Shown in pieces: positions 12,933-28,030 of a stretch of DNA of 64,000 bases. The stretch spans positions 2,657,501 to 2,721,500 of the forward strand of contig NC_132978.1 in assembly GCF_047496725.1 (NCBI RefSeq), written 5' to 3'. Below the pieces are notes generated by a model, which was not told the DNA's origin, searched no databases, and saw only the letters and a list, made by a program, of their open reading frames with translations. Numbering within the stretch: position 1 is the stretch's first letter; each line of letters begins with the position of its first letter. Source of the stretch: Anoplolepis gracilipes (lineage: Eukaryota > Arthropoda > Insecta > Hymenoptera > Formicidae). A program made the position numbers and the translations under genes.

Positions 12933-13110
12933 CGACTTCCCCTTCTCCATTTCACAAAAATTTTACTCGATTTTTACGATGCGTACACAGTCTTATCACA
13001 ATCACACCATGTAATACATGTACAGCGTAGATTAGTTTTTAGACTACTTAATTGAAAGTATGTACAGAAGTCGTACAAAGGGGGCGATTGTATCCATGTA
13101 GTGGAGCGCA

Positions 13111-16002
13111 CTATTTTACCTCAACGTCGAAATCGAGGACAAGCAGTTTCGTCTCTTCGGTACCATTACGACTACCTACTGCACACACTAGTTTCGTATC
13201 ACTCGCTCGAATTCTCCACACAACACCGCCGCTACCCCCGCTATCCAGAGCAACTAGATTCCTAATGAAATCACCTGTAAACACACGGCACAAATTGTTG
13301 TCGACAATATCGATGCATACTCCGATCGGAGAAAACGATCCTAAACAAAACAACATACAAAGCAGAAATATACAAACCAGTCTTAACATCCCAGAGTTTT
13401 ACTGTACCATCGTCAGAGGACGTAATCACAAAATGGCTATTGAACTGAAGGCAAGTGACCGCTGACTGATGTTTGTTCGGACCGGAGAGAGTTTGAAGGC
13501 AGTGACCGCTAACAATATCCCACACTTTAACTGTAGAATCAGCATTGCCTGATACTAAAATATTATTGCGCAATTCCATCCCCGAGGTGAGTGATTGATG
13601 ACCCATCAGAGTGTGTCTACAAGCACCGGTTTCTACCTCCCACACTCTTATGCTCGTGTCCAACGATCCGCTAACAACGTGCACACCGTCGAACTAACGA
13701 GGAAAAACGGCAAACAGGAATGGATCGTCAATGGCGAGAGGCAACAAGAGCGAACATTTAAAAGAAATAAAACAGTGCACTTACTTGGAGGGAATAAACG
13801 CGGTTGGTATGTCCTTGTAAGGTATGAAGGCACTCCTCGCGCTCCGGATTCCAAACTTTGACCATGTAGTCGTAGGCACCACTGACCACCAACTTCCCAT
13901 CATATTGCACACATCTGACCGCTGCTAAGTGTCCCACGAGCACATGCAAGCACTCCCCTGTGTCCACTTGCCACACTCTTAGTGTCGCGTCCCTACTACC
14001 ACTGACGACTTTGTTACCGTGCAGATGCATACACCTCACTGTCGACGTGTGACCGTATAAAGTGTGAATGCAATGGCCGGTTTCCGCGTTCCATACTTTT
14101 AAAGTACGATCCGTACTACCACTGATAACGATGGTACCAGACATTTGTGAAGACCACACGCCACCAGTATGTCCAACTAATGTCCGTAAACACTGAAACA
14201 TCGAGAAAATACGATATTGGTATACTTGATATTCATTTTATCTTTCTCTCTCGCTGACAAAATTAGCTGAATCTACAGTTTGCATCTTTACTGTTTAATT
14301 ACCTTGCCTGTCGCAGCAGACCACACTTTAAGGGTATTGTCATCGGAACCACTAACTATCCGGTTGCCAGAGAACTGCAAGCACGTAATAACATGATCGT
14401 CGTGGCCCTTCAACACTTTCGGCGTACGGATTGGTTTCGTTCTCCAGTTCATTTTAATATTATGCTGGCGCATGTAAGCTTGTTTCCATGGCGACGAGTG
14501 ACTGCCGCTACGACAGTTTTTGCGTTTTAGCGGTGGCAGATCCTTCAAGTCTTCTATGCCGGCCGACTTGCACTTTTCTTTCCAAAGTAAATTGTCGTCA
14601 GCTAGGAATCGCCAATTTCGACAAGTCTGCGCTGCTCTTAGGAGATCTTTCGGTTCTAGGAACGCCAATACCGATAGCGCTAGCTCTTTCGGCAGCAGCG
14701 ATATAAAATCTCGCTGAAACTGCGGCTCTATCACCTGCATCATGTGACGCACCTGCGTAGGCTCGCATCTGTCTATTAATTCGTCTATTGCTAACATTCT
14801 TTCCGCGTTTGACCATCTCTGTAACAAGCATCATTTTTACTTGATTCTTAAACAAGTTTACTATTACATTTTTATACGGTCTTATCAATATATGAATTTA
14901 TTATTATTATTTTAATAGAAATATACAAGAGCCAGATACCTGAAATTGCAAAAGCCAACTACTCAGTTCAGGAGGAGGATTATCCTTGGTAGGAATGACA
15001 CATCTCACATGTTTACCTTTCTCGTCTAATTTTCTTGTAGCCCTAAGAGAAAAAAGTATTAAATTCATGTATAACAGTATTTTGTAAGAGATATAATGCT
15101 TACATTGTATGGGACTTTTCCTCTGGATTAAGTTTTTTACATGGTAAACAACACTCTGTTTCACTTTTTCGCTTTCTTTCAGGCTGGACGACATCTGATG
15201 ACCTACTAGTAGGCAACATTGGACATTGTACAGAGAGAACCATTTGAGATTGTGATACAGGTGAATGATCATTGTTACTCTCAACTTCCGCTGTACATTC
15301 GGCATCGCAGAACAATCCACTGTCGCTAATCTAATAATATAATTAATAGAACATTAATTATTGAAACATTATTAAATTTAGTTTAATTTAGCAATTTACT
15401 TGCAAATAATTTAAGCCAAAATACATTTAAAACTCAATCGCATCATCAATCATCATGGTAGCATGATTGAATCACATATCTTATCAACAAAATTGCACCG
15501 CTCACAATCAATTGTAAAGATTGAGAAACACTTTTATTAAATTTTAATTAACTTAATTATATGGAAAGAAAAATTAAATAAAATTGAATTAAAAATTAGA
15601 AATAAGTTATATAGTTAGAAATCTTCTTACAGAGAAGCAATTCTATTAATTGAATAGTTAATTAAGTTAATTGAAATTTAATAAATGACCATCTCTATGT
15701 ATCTTAGCTTAAAAAGTTAAAAAGGTTGTAATGAACAAACACTAATTAATTTACTAAAACAATTTTTTTGTTTTAATAAATAATTAACTTACTTCACTTT
15801 CTCCTTCACTACTCTCTTCATCGTCTTCATCTTCGTCATCTCCATAATCCTCAGATTCTTCATCTTGTGGCAATATTGAATGCATAGGATCCGAAGAACT
15901 GGGTCCAGGAATTCCCTCGATACCTTCGATAGGACTAGGACTGGCACCGCCTAGTTTATTATTGTCAGATATATTGTTGGAGGATGAAGGAGGGACAGAC
16001 AT
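13111..16002 (-). CDS. ago: Archipelago / FBXW7, F-box WD40 substrate receptor of an SCF ubiquitin ligase
   Basis: Seven coding exons on the minus strand: 16002-15793, 15330-15104, 15042-14940, 14818-14303, 14192-13785, 13693-13378, 13274-13111, giving 647 residues. The N-terminus is acidic and serine-rich ([15 protein letters not shown]), followed by a basic ERKRK nuclear-type signal, a dimerisation helix region (about 181-220), an F-box (about 221-265, [20 protein letters not shown]) and a WD40 propeller to the end ([11 protein letters not shown]). The three arginines that read phosphodegrons in human FBXW7 (R465, R479, R505) are present as R405, R419 and R445. Known substrates of the family are cyclin E, Myc, Notch and others, recognised after phosphorylation. 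The ATG at 16002 lies in an exon whose acceptor is at about 16049, so the 5' UTR is split; alternative upstream first exons, as in vertebrates, are possible. It is head-to-head with WDR48. Confidence 0.95.
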
Positions 16003-17287
16003 TACTATACGCAACGATAATATTAGGTTTATGGGTATAGTAACTGCACCTATAAATAAAACAAAAAAAGTATTGACTATATTAGTACAATTGAGACATA
16101 CCAAAAAAATCTTTATTGATTTGTTTATTTATTTTTAATCGATATAATTACTTATGTAAATAATTATGTATAATCAACAATAATTTCAACAAAAGCTCGA
16201 TTCTAACGGAAACGTCAAGTGTTGCTACCTGCAATTGTATCGCGAAAAGTCGTGTGAAACTGCCAAAAAATAAGAGAAAGAAAAAAAAAAGGAACAAATT
16301 CGCAGACACATTACACATATAACGATTACGATATAGGTTACAATCTATCGGATGATGATTATCGTTATCGCGACGAGGATTTATCCTAACCTCTTGAATC
16401 ATTTGCATCGTACACGCTTAAAATATTGCAAACAAAGAACAACAAACCGGCAGCCACACCCCACATATCCGCGCGAGAACGAACGATGCGAATTTATGAC
16501 AAGCTGCGACACTTGCTAAAGGGGACAACTATTGTATGTACGAACGTAAAATTGGGGTCTATACTTAGGACGAACGCCGTTCCCGGTCGTCGGGGCCTTT
16601 ATCGGTCGATCGACGACGTCCTCGGCGATGCGCACCGATGAAGAGTCCGTCCGTGTCGACGACGACGACGACGTGTTGTCTCTATCAAAGGAGCATGGCT
16701 TCGTGTGTCTCTCTCTCTCGCGTGCGGCGGCCGTCGTGTGTGGGCGATATCTTAGGTTAGAATCGCGAAGGGCGAAACGCGGTTGCTGTCTCGTAAGCGA
16801 GGGTGGCGGGCAGAATAGTTAAACGAGAGTTGATGAGTTAACAGGTGATGGCGGACGTAAACGACACGATATGCGACGCGAATCCATCGAGGGTAGCAGC
16901 CTCCTGGCAGCGCTCAATCAGCTTTTACTCCGCACCTCCCGACTCCACACTCGTTCACACAGCAGGCACGGGCACGGCAAGTACACACATGTACATGTCG
17001 TATATATGCACATATATACAGTACACATACACATATATGACATCACGTATGCAGATGACGTATGCGCAGGCGCTCACGAACAGGCCATGTTCTCACGCGG
17101 TTGTTTTTCACGCGATTAAATTCCATTGTATGTATGTACACGTATTTCGAAATTATAAATGTTGGAATTATTCGATATTTTGAGTATTATTACAGTATTA
17201 TTTATTATAAAAATTAATTGGATACCAAATTATTATTTGCATGCAGATATGTGATTTATTTCAGAGTAACTAGAAAACTCTAGTATA

Positions 17288-17439
17288 TTAAAGGTATATT
17301 TTGCACACTGACGCCCATTGTCAGTGTCAAAAGACGTCACGTGACAAAAATGACGAATTGGTGTCTTCATTTTTAGTCACGTGATGTCATGCTAACATGA
17401 GCGTCGAGTGTTGAGTGTCGGTAAAAAAGATACCTTTTA
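17288..17439. repeat. Imperfect ~150-bp foldback palindrome with two CACGTG boxes
   Basis: The left arm starts TTAAAGGTAT and the right arm ends ATACCTTTTA. The arms pair along most of their length with small loops: ACACT, GACGC.CAT, then TCACGTGAC (17337-17345 and 17376-17384), then AAAATGA. The loop is near 17363. Each arm has a TCACGTGAC (E-box/USF/MITF-type) site. It could be a MITE-like foldback element or a regulatory hairpin; no clear target-site duplication beyond TA-rich flanks was seen. Confidence 0.65.
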
Positions 17440-17936
17440 TTCATTCGCGATGACAATTTTTTATTCGTAATTTTTCACTATACGACAATAATCAAAATAA
17501 ATATTCAATTATTTAATTATTAATTAATTCTATATACAGCCATAATAAAATAATAAGATGAGAGAGAAAAAATCAACCGGATATATGTATATAATGTTTC
17601 TTTTACAAGATATAAAAAAGATTATCGTAAAAAATATATCAAAGGCTATTAAAAATATAAAAAAAGCTTATCAGAAATATTAACAGAGCTAATGTACAAA
17701 AAAATAAATAAATGTTCTAATAATTTTACTTACACATGTCGTATATATTTATTAGATATGAACATCATAAAAATTCATCTTCACATTTTGCTATGAAAGT
17801 CTACTTTGCGAGAATTTGAGAAAGATGTATATTCTATTAGTAATTACATGAATAAAAAATAAATATAGATTTTTTTACATATAGTGTGGGAAAGTTAAAG
17901 AAAGATTTCAAGAAAGCGGAAAATTTGTATGAACTG

Positions 17937-17965
17937 TATAGAGAGAGATAGCGCTACCTCTTGAA

Positions 17966-17998
<33 letters not shown>
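17937..17998. repeat. (CT)n tract with a hairpin-forming GAGAGATAG arm
   Basis: A pure CT run (17968-17998) is preceded by AGAGAGAGATAG, which can pair with the CTATCTCTCTCT at the start of the run across a loop of about 16 nt. Confidence 0.8.
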
Positions 17999-18001
<3 letters not shown>

Positions 18002-18077
18002 TGACGTTTCTAACGCAACTGCGCGTTCTAATAAACACAGAGTTTGGTGCATCATGATGGTAACGACAACGGCGACA

Positions 18078-18080
<3 letters not shown>

Positions 18081-18120
<40 letters not shown>

Positions 18121-18127
18121 CGATGAG
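18081..18127. repeat. (ACG)n trinucleotide repeat upstream of WDR48
   Basis: About 14 ACG/GAC units with single interruptions, flanked by related CAACGG/CAACGA units. It is 260-310 bp upstream of the WDR48 start codon and so may be in or near its 5' UTR. Confidence 0.9.
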
Positions 18128-18388
18128 GATGATGCCGCGCGACGACGTTTGCCGCACGCGTGTATCCCGGCAGTGAGATCGGCATCGGCAACACGCACAA
18201 CGACGGTGCTAACGAACCATTAACGGAATGACGCCGCGTGTGCGACGCAACGATCGAGGAACGCAACGTGGAACTGTCGTCGCAGCTTGAACCGTATTAT
18301 AACATACGTACGCCGCGAAACGCATTTCTAATCCGACCTCGACATAGGGTCGCCGTGATCCGCTGGATAAAACATTCCGGGTATAATA

Positions 18389-21561
<3,173 letters not shown>

Positions 21562-22382
21562 TTAGAATTATCTACATTGCATCACGAGTCTTTACAGTGT
21601 GCCTGGTTTTATACCATGGTAAGATACTGCATATTCCGCGTCGATTCTAAATAAAAACTGCAACAAGATTGATCCACTATTCTTTTCAGAATAATGGAAA
21701 ATACATAGTGGGCTATTTGCAGAATATGGTACCTTGTGCCACTTTTTCCTTAGGAAATGATCACCTGGATTTAACAAATGTTTCGTGCGAAGTCGAAGCA
21801 GGAGCTAAAGAGAGCGAGGCATATTTGGAGTATTAGAATATAATATGTGAAGTTCAAAGGCAATAATGTGTGGAAGTATTAATGTATAAATTGCTCACTT
21901 TTATACACACCTGCATCCTGCGGCCAAATTCACACACCGGAGCATTACTCTCGATTAATCTGCTTGAGAATAGCATGTTTTTTGTACCTGGATATAGAAT
22001 TTAAAGTGCTTGTTGTCAGCCATTTATCGTCTTCCCACGTCAGAAGTATCAATAAGAGAGCATATAGCACAAATGCAAAAAAATAATAATAAAATAGAAA
22101 GAAAGGGGATAGACTGTATGGCCGAGAAAATTGTTAGTTTTGTTAGGTCTACTAGGATCCAGGTGATCCTCTCACAATGCTTCTCAAATTTTCCTTATTA
22201 ATTCTACTTTAGCTAAACTTCCCTCCCATAATCAATACATAGGATTATCTTGTTTTAGTATTGTAATAAAAGTATTGAATATTTATTGAGGCATGAGAGA
22301 AATTGTATAACGTTTTGTTACATGCATGCAAGATGTATACTCCACACCTGCCTTGTTACATTAGAAAGCAAAGAAAAGAGAG

Positions 22383-22432
<50 letters not shown>

Positions 22433-24765
22433 TATATATATATGAGAAAGAGAGGAGAGAGGATATGTCAATTTACCATTAATCAAATTATATTTAAATA
22501 GCCAAATTAGAAGTTCAATATTTCCTATTGTTTGCATAAAAAATAAGAGGATGTATTTGTCTGCAGTGTAATAAGGTCAAATTCTGTTTTGATGAAGGTT
22601 AATAAAATATAGATTAGGGATTGGGTGTACATTAAAAGAGGACTTTTATGTGTAAAATTAATATCGAAATGTATACTATTGATAATATAAATATTGAAAA
22701 TATTACAGTATTTAACAGAATTTGATCTTGGAAAAAAGAAATTTATAACGAATAAAAATCATATAGTTGTTTTTATGTTAACATGTTCGATTTCTCTATA
22801 AGTTGTACATATGCAAACACGACTGTGAATAATGTCCATTAACGATAGTAGGTCATATAAATAAAAATTTAACAAATATTATACGAACGATTGAAAGCCA
22901 ATGACATTTGCTATTGCTGCAAACAGTTAAATTGTCGGAAGATATTGTACTAGTTTTTATTAATATGGTCTATGAAATATAAAATATCATTTATTAAAGT
23001 TGCGTGTGCATAGAAGCACAAATCTTCTCATAAATGTAAATGTATCATTATCATTTTTCAAGGTACTAGATAATGTATCTCACAAATGCAACATTTTATT
23101 TATTATCAAATTTAGATTAAATCCTGGTTTGCTGATGCTTTATATTAGAAATTATTTTCTATTGCTTATTTTTGTTTTTCTTTTTATGCGAGTAGAGAGT
23201 ATTGTTAAGATATTATGATAAAAAAAACTCTCTAAAGAGAATATATGAATATATGGCTGACAAAAATTGTATTATTCTACATAGTTAAGATTGCCTAATT
23301 TGTTATTTTTAGAAAAGTTTTTTTTAAAGAAATTGTGCAGTAAACTTATATTTTTTTATATTAGTATTAAAAAAATAATTTTGAACTAAATGAAAATTAA
23401 AGTGTAATATGAAAATATAGTTTTCTTTTAAATGTCCCAATATAGTGTTACAAAAAAGTAAGAATCACCTTTGACTTAAAATTATTTCAATTATTTATTG
23501 CAACGACAACTATAATATATATATATATATCATGATTATTCAGTTCATTGCATAATTCTTTACAAATATGTTATACATATTAGTGTTCTCTATAGATGCA
23601 TTTCTTGCATAAATCGAAAATTAATCATTATTTTTTTGAACAAATTACTTTTAACATATTTATTACTATAATGTGGAAGTAATCAAGATGTGCCTGATGA
23701 TAGATTATAAGTTACAGAGGGCATTTCAATTATGACTTGTATTGATATTTAAAACAGCCCATAATTACAAGATATATGATCACAAAGAGAGAAAGAGAGA
23801 GTACATTATTATTTCGATTACATCATCAATAATATAAATCATAAGAAGAGTTACCACTAGCATTATGAATTTTTATCCATTATTTATTTTGTAGCATGCA
23901 GCTTTAACTTTATTAAATGCTATTAGAAATGACACAATAGATTTAGTTTTTCACTCAAAATATTATGATACTTATGCACAGAAAATTGAAGTATTAATAC
24001 TAGAACGTCAATAGTGTAAAAAATCAAAATATCAATTTCTTCTATCTTGTTTCAACTGTAACTGTTTAAAGAAGTAGTAAGGTCGGGTGCCAAATTTTAT
24101 ACTGAAAACGATACTCGTAGCACATTGTACTTTTTCGATAGGGAGTACTTTGTTTCTGTAAACTTTCATTAATGTAGTTTCTACAGTGGTACTACTTATG
24201 ATGTATAAGTCTATCTATATAAAATATGTATTAAATTTATAATTTTTTAGAACAAGATTAGACTAATATCATCTCTGCAAAAGATTGAATGTTTGTCATG
24301 TTGCTTTGTAAAATACATTTTACTGTTCTGATGTGAAATTTATTAAATTTTCCAGCAAACAAGTCAAATTTTCTACAATTTTCTACGAATGTATGTAATG
24401 AGACGATATTTTTATCATCCTTGAAAATACTTTTTCATATTTATCCAATTTGTATTGATAGATTATCATTGATATCTCAAATTAATTATATTAATAAGTA
24501 GAATGAAAGAGATATATAAAGCTCCATATCAGAAAAAAATTAACATTATATATATTATAATTTCTATTTGTATTTATCGTTTATTTTATGATAATATGGC
24601 ATCACTTAAGACTATGTACACTCTATAAAATAAAAAGAAATCAGTATTTAAATAAAGTATATAATTTAATATACACAGAACAGATTATATTTGTCCACCT
24701 GTGCAGCAATACTTGAATAAAAATACTATTATTATTTGCTTAATAATTTTATCAAACATAAATAT
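21562..24765. other. Convergent 3' region between WDR48 and HDHD2
   Basis: Non-coding and strongly AT-rich. Candidate plus-strand AATAAA signals are at 21650-21655 and about 22265. A minus-strand AATAAA (TTTATT at 24580-24585) lies about 180 bp beyond the HDHD2 stop. The middle, 22.7-24.5 kb, has no recognisable element on either strand. Confidence 0.5.
22385..22442. repeat. (AT)n microsatellite
   Basis: About 45 bp of AT dinucleotides, one G interruption at about 22431, then further AT units. It lies downstream of WDR48. Confidence 0.95.
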
Positions 24766-26167
24766 TCAAACAATTTCGTCGAGAATACTTTCGACGGCTT
24801 GTACAAAAGAACCACATACTTTTGTTGGTCCTGGTGTAATTGTCTTCTCATCTCCTGTTCTGTATTTGCCAGTTTGTACTAATATACTTCTGATCCCAGC
24901 TGCCTGTGCGCCAGCTACATCATCTCTCACATCCTAATCACAAATTTACAATATTATATAAAAAATTATAATTAAGTAAAAAAAAAAAAAAAAAGAAAGA
25001 ATATGTTATTTGAAATATTACATCTCCAATCATTACAGCCTGTACTGGGTTTACATCTCCTAAAGCTGCTTTAAAAAATTCTATGGTTGGTTTACCAACA
25101 ACTTCCGGTTTCACATTGCTGGAATACTCTAAACCTTTGATAAATGCACCAGGGCCTAGAGCTAGACCATCAGGACGTTTGTAATATCGTCCTTCATGAA
25201 TAGCTATGAGCAATGCGCCATCTAAAAGCAGTCTGAAATTGTACGTGTCATTTTTATATTATAACTATATTTTTTTTTATGCTTAATTTATAAGACAAGG
25301 ATAAAGATGTCATTACCTGAATGCTTTATTTAACTCATCATAATTGAATTTGCTCGGCGCTAAGCCAATAACTACTGCATTTGGTTTATCATCTGTTACT
25401 AAATCTTGAAAGTCTTCCATTGCTGCTGGATCAATTAACAGTAGTGGTTTCAACTGCCGAGAGATAATCAATTTCCTCGCTGAGATTAAAGAACTAAAAA
25501 TCTCATCCTTTCGCAAGTCAAATCCAAGTTTTGTCAGACGCTCATACAAGCAATTGGTTGACTCTTTGGTAGTGTTGGTGACAAATTTAATTGACAGGTT
25601 TGCTTGTCGTAACCTAAATTATAAATTTAAATGCGTGACTCTAAAAAACTAAAATTTACTTGATATTAAATAAATAATAAGCTATTGCTTGATGACTGTT
25701 GGTTAATTCACAAAAAGTTCTATATTTGAGTAATCATTTATTAGTTGAGATTGAAAAATTCATTATTGATATTATGAGATGTGACATATGTCAACTTTAG
25801 TTAATAAAATCAAACTATCATAATTAAAAAATAGACTTTTTATAATCCTATATAAAAAAATTTTAATTGACTTCGCAAAGTCAGAAAAAAGGAAATAAAT
25901 TTCAAATTTCTATTTTTTCATCGAGAAACTTAAAATTGAATCGCGCCATTTTTATAGAGATTGCGCTGTATAAATCTTGATTTGTATACATATGTATATA
26001 CATATGCATACATATATATATATGTGATACGACGTATGTAAATTCGCAATTAGCATTAAAAACAAACAATACCTGTTTAACGCTTGCACAGCGCCTGGTA
26101 TAATTGTGTCATCAATATGCAGTGTTCCACTAAGATCTATTAGCACCGTTGTAATTTGTTTCGTCAT
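24766..26167 (-). CDS. HDHD2: HDHD2, haloacid dehalogenase-like hydrolase
   Basis: Four coding exons on the minus strand: 26167-26073, 25613-25317, 25232-25022, 24933-24766; 256 residues (human 259). HAD motif I reads [13 protein letters not shown] (nucleophile D11); the usual second Asp is Ser, as in HDHD2 relatives, so phosphatase chemistry may be weak or altered. Motif II region is [10 protein letters not shown], the conserved Lys motif is VVGKP, and motif IV is [34 protein letters not shown] is the type-II cap end. The cellular substrate is unknown. An in-frame ATG 12 codons upstream (26203) exists, but 26167 matches the family start better. It is divergent from POP4, 418 bp between start codons. 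Confidence 0.94.
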
Positions 26168-26584
26168 TATTGCTCCGATTTTTCGGCAACTAATATTACA
26201 CATTTGTCACTTTACATTCTTTCAGAATGGAACTGTCGATAAATATTTGGCTTAATAATACTCGCTTATTTTAAATTTTTTAAAACTACATTTTAAAAAC
26301 GAAGGTTGAAACATAACAATCGTCGTTGATTAGTGCTATAAAAAAATAAAAACGATATAAAAATGACAGGTTAGATTTGTAGCTACTACGCATGCGTGAG
26401 GCTTGTTCCTTCATCTCCCAATACATTGCACATGTGCAAAAAAGGAAGGATTGTAAATATCACGTGATCATGTCTGATGTCCGATCATGCCATCTATTAT
26501 CTGAAAGTGCATGCTTGACGCTTGACGCTTGACACGTTGTATACAAATAAATTGAATTAATTTAAAGACACGTGTAACAAAATT
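26168..26584. promoter_or_regulatory. Bidirectional promoter of HDHD2 and POP4 with an NRF-1-like site
   Basis: The two start codons face away from each other across about 417 bp. ACGCATGCGT at 26388-26397 is a 10-bp palindrome resembling NRF-1/Ewg. TCACGTGA lies at about 26460-26467 and three GCTTGAC heptamers stand in tandem at 26513-26533. Both transcripts must start within this short interval. Confidence 0.6.
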
Positions 26585-27615
26585 ATGTCGCAACAAACGA
26601 GTAAATATCAGTCAAATATACATGTTTAGCAATATTAAATACATAATTCCTTTTCTCTCTTATTTAAATATCAACTATTATTTTCAGAATTGTGCACGCC
26701 ACTTCCTAGGAATCTAACTAATCATATTAAAATCTGCGAAAACAGTGAGCAATATGTGGTCAACTTTTTACAAAACTTGTTGCCACCATCTGATTGTAAA
26801 TCTATTTCAGACGAGATGCGAAAGGTAAGGTTTGTAACAAGATAAATGGAACAAATAATTACACAGTCAATTAACTTTCATGGAAATTTTCAGACGTTTA
26901 TATTTAATAAGTTCAAAGTAAAACGCAAGCGAAAAAGAGATCAAAGAGGCAAATTCTTATCAGCTAGGAAAAGATTACATTTGGATTTGGGCAAAGCTGG
27001 TAACAAAATAAAATATTCAGATCTTTTGCCCTTAAACCAATTATGGTTGAGCTATATGCGAAAAATGCTTGGTGTCGAATCATTTACCAGTATACCTGAA
27101 AATTCCCATAATCCAAATTGGGAGAATGTAAATCAGCAATTGATAAAAGCTGATTTCCATGGTGCTAAAATTTCAATTGATAAATCAAAATGCCCAACTT
27201 TGGTAGGACTTACAGGAATTGTCATACAAGATACAAAAAACACTTTTAGGATTTGTGGGCTGGACAATGTTATTCGAAGTAAGCGGCATGCTAAATACAT
27301 TTGCAGATATATGTGATTTTTCTATAGTAGAAATATACTATATAATGCTTATAACATGTAAACTTAGTTTCTCTTTTTTTCTACTATGCATATATATATA
27401 TATATATTAATGCAACAAATTTTTTATAAAGTTTATAGTAAGTTTTTTTCATATTGTCAATAACGTTTTACTGAATTTTATTTTCAGCAATACCAAAAGA
27501 TGTAGTGAAAATTCATATTCACTTAGACAATGGTGTAATATTAAAAGCATTTGGACGACAACTTGCTATAAGACCTGTAGAACGAGCAGTTAAAAAATAC
27601 AAAAATACAAGAGTA
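26585..27615 (+). CDS. POP4: POP4 / RPP29, subunit of RNase P and RNase MRP
   Basis: Four coding exons: 26585-26600, 26688-26824, 26894-27278, 27488-27615; 221 residues (human 220). The first exon is tiny (16 nt, MSQQT plus one base). The basic stretch KVKRKRKRDQRGKFLSARKR precedes the Rof/RNase P-p29 Sm-like fold: LNQLWLSYM, ADFHGAKISI, CPTLVGLTGIVIQDT, TFRICG and the C-terminal VKIHIHL plus ERAVKKYK. The protein contacts the RNA subunit in tRNA 5'-end processing and pre-rRNA cleavage. AATAAA at 27656-27661 gives a 3' UTR of under 100 bp. The gene shares a divergent promoter with HDHD2. Confidence 0.95.
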
Positions 27616-27655
27616 GTTCAATTGTGATATTGTAAATATTTATAACATAACATAC

Positions 27656-27661
27656 TAATAA
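27656..27661 (+). terminator. Polyadenylation signal of POP4
   Basis: AATAAA 40 bp after the POP4 stop codon. Confidence 0.7.
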
Positions 27662-27994
27662 ATTTATTGCTAGAGACATTGTCCTGTATAGATGCATTGA
27701 TTCTTATATTAACAAAAATCTTCATAAAAAAGTTATCTCGCGAAGTACTTGAAGAATGTGACAAAAATTAATCTATAAATTATATATATGTATATAATTA
27801 ACAATAATTCTTTTTCTCAAGTTTGCTTAATCTCATGCAGATGTTTTAGAATTATTTATTTCCATATCTTTCATTATTCTTCTGCAGATTATTATTATAG
27901 AATATTACAATTACAGAATTGATATATTTACTACTTACATGTTACAGTATTTATATAATATAGCATTTTATATTTATGTATAATGTATGTGTAT

Positions 27995-28030
<36 letters not shown>

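Larger units (their letters stand above)
11150..13110. other. Convergent 3' region between DPH4 and ago
   Basis: No coding potential was recognised. A plus-strand AATAAA at 11422-11427 before an A-run suits the DPH4 3' end. On the minus strand the first strong AATAAA after dense intervening sequence is at about 11371-11376 (TTTATT on plus), which would give ago a 3' UTR of about 1.7 kb overlapping the DPH4 3' end; nearer weak signals cannot be excluded. Confidence 0.4.
16050..18388. other. Divergent intergenic region between ago and WDR48
   Basis: 16.4-17.1 kb is CpG- and GC-richer with CGACGA and CTCTCT runs, as expected for the ago promoter and 5' UTR. 17.1-17.95 kb is AT-rich and holds a foldback palindrome (own entry). 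17.95-18.39 kb holds CT and ACG repeats followed by CpG-rich sequence that likely contains the WDR48 start site. Short open frames here are low-complexity (Thr, Val or Arg from triplet repeats) and are not genes. Confidence 0.5.

Noticed and set aside
13052..13465. 137-codon plus-strand frame antisense to ago
   Set aside because: It mirrors conserved WD40 codons and intron sequence of ago on the other strand.
15441..15465. C-box-like TGATGA pair on the minus strand in an ago intron
   Set aside because: No D box follows within a usable distance.
17961..18266. Thr-, Val- or Arg-rich frames over the CT and ACG repeats
   Set aside because: Translations of simple repeats in several frames, not genes.
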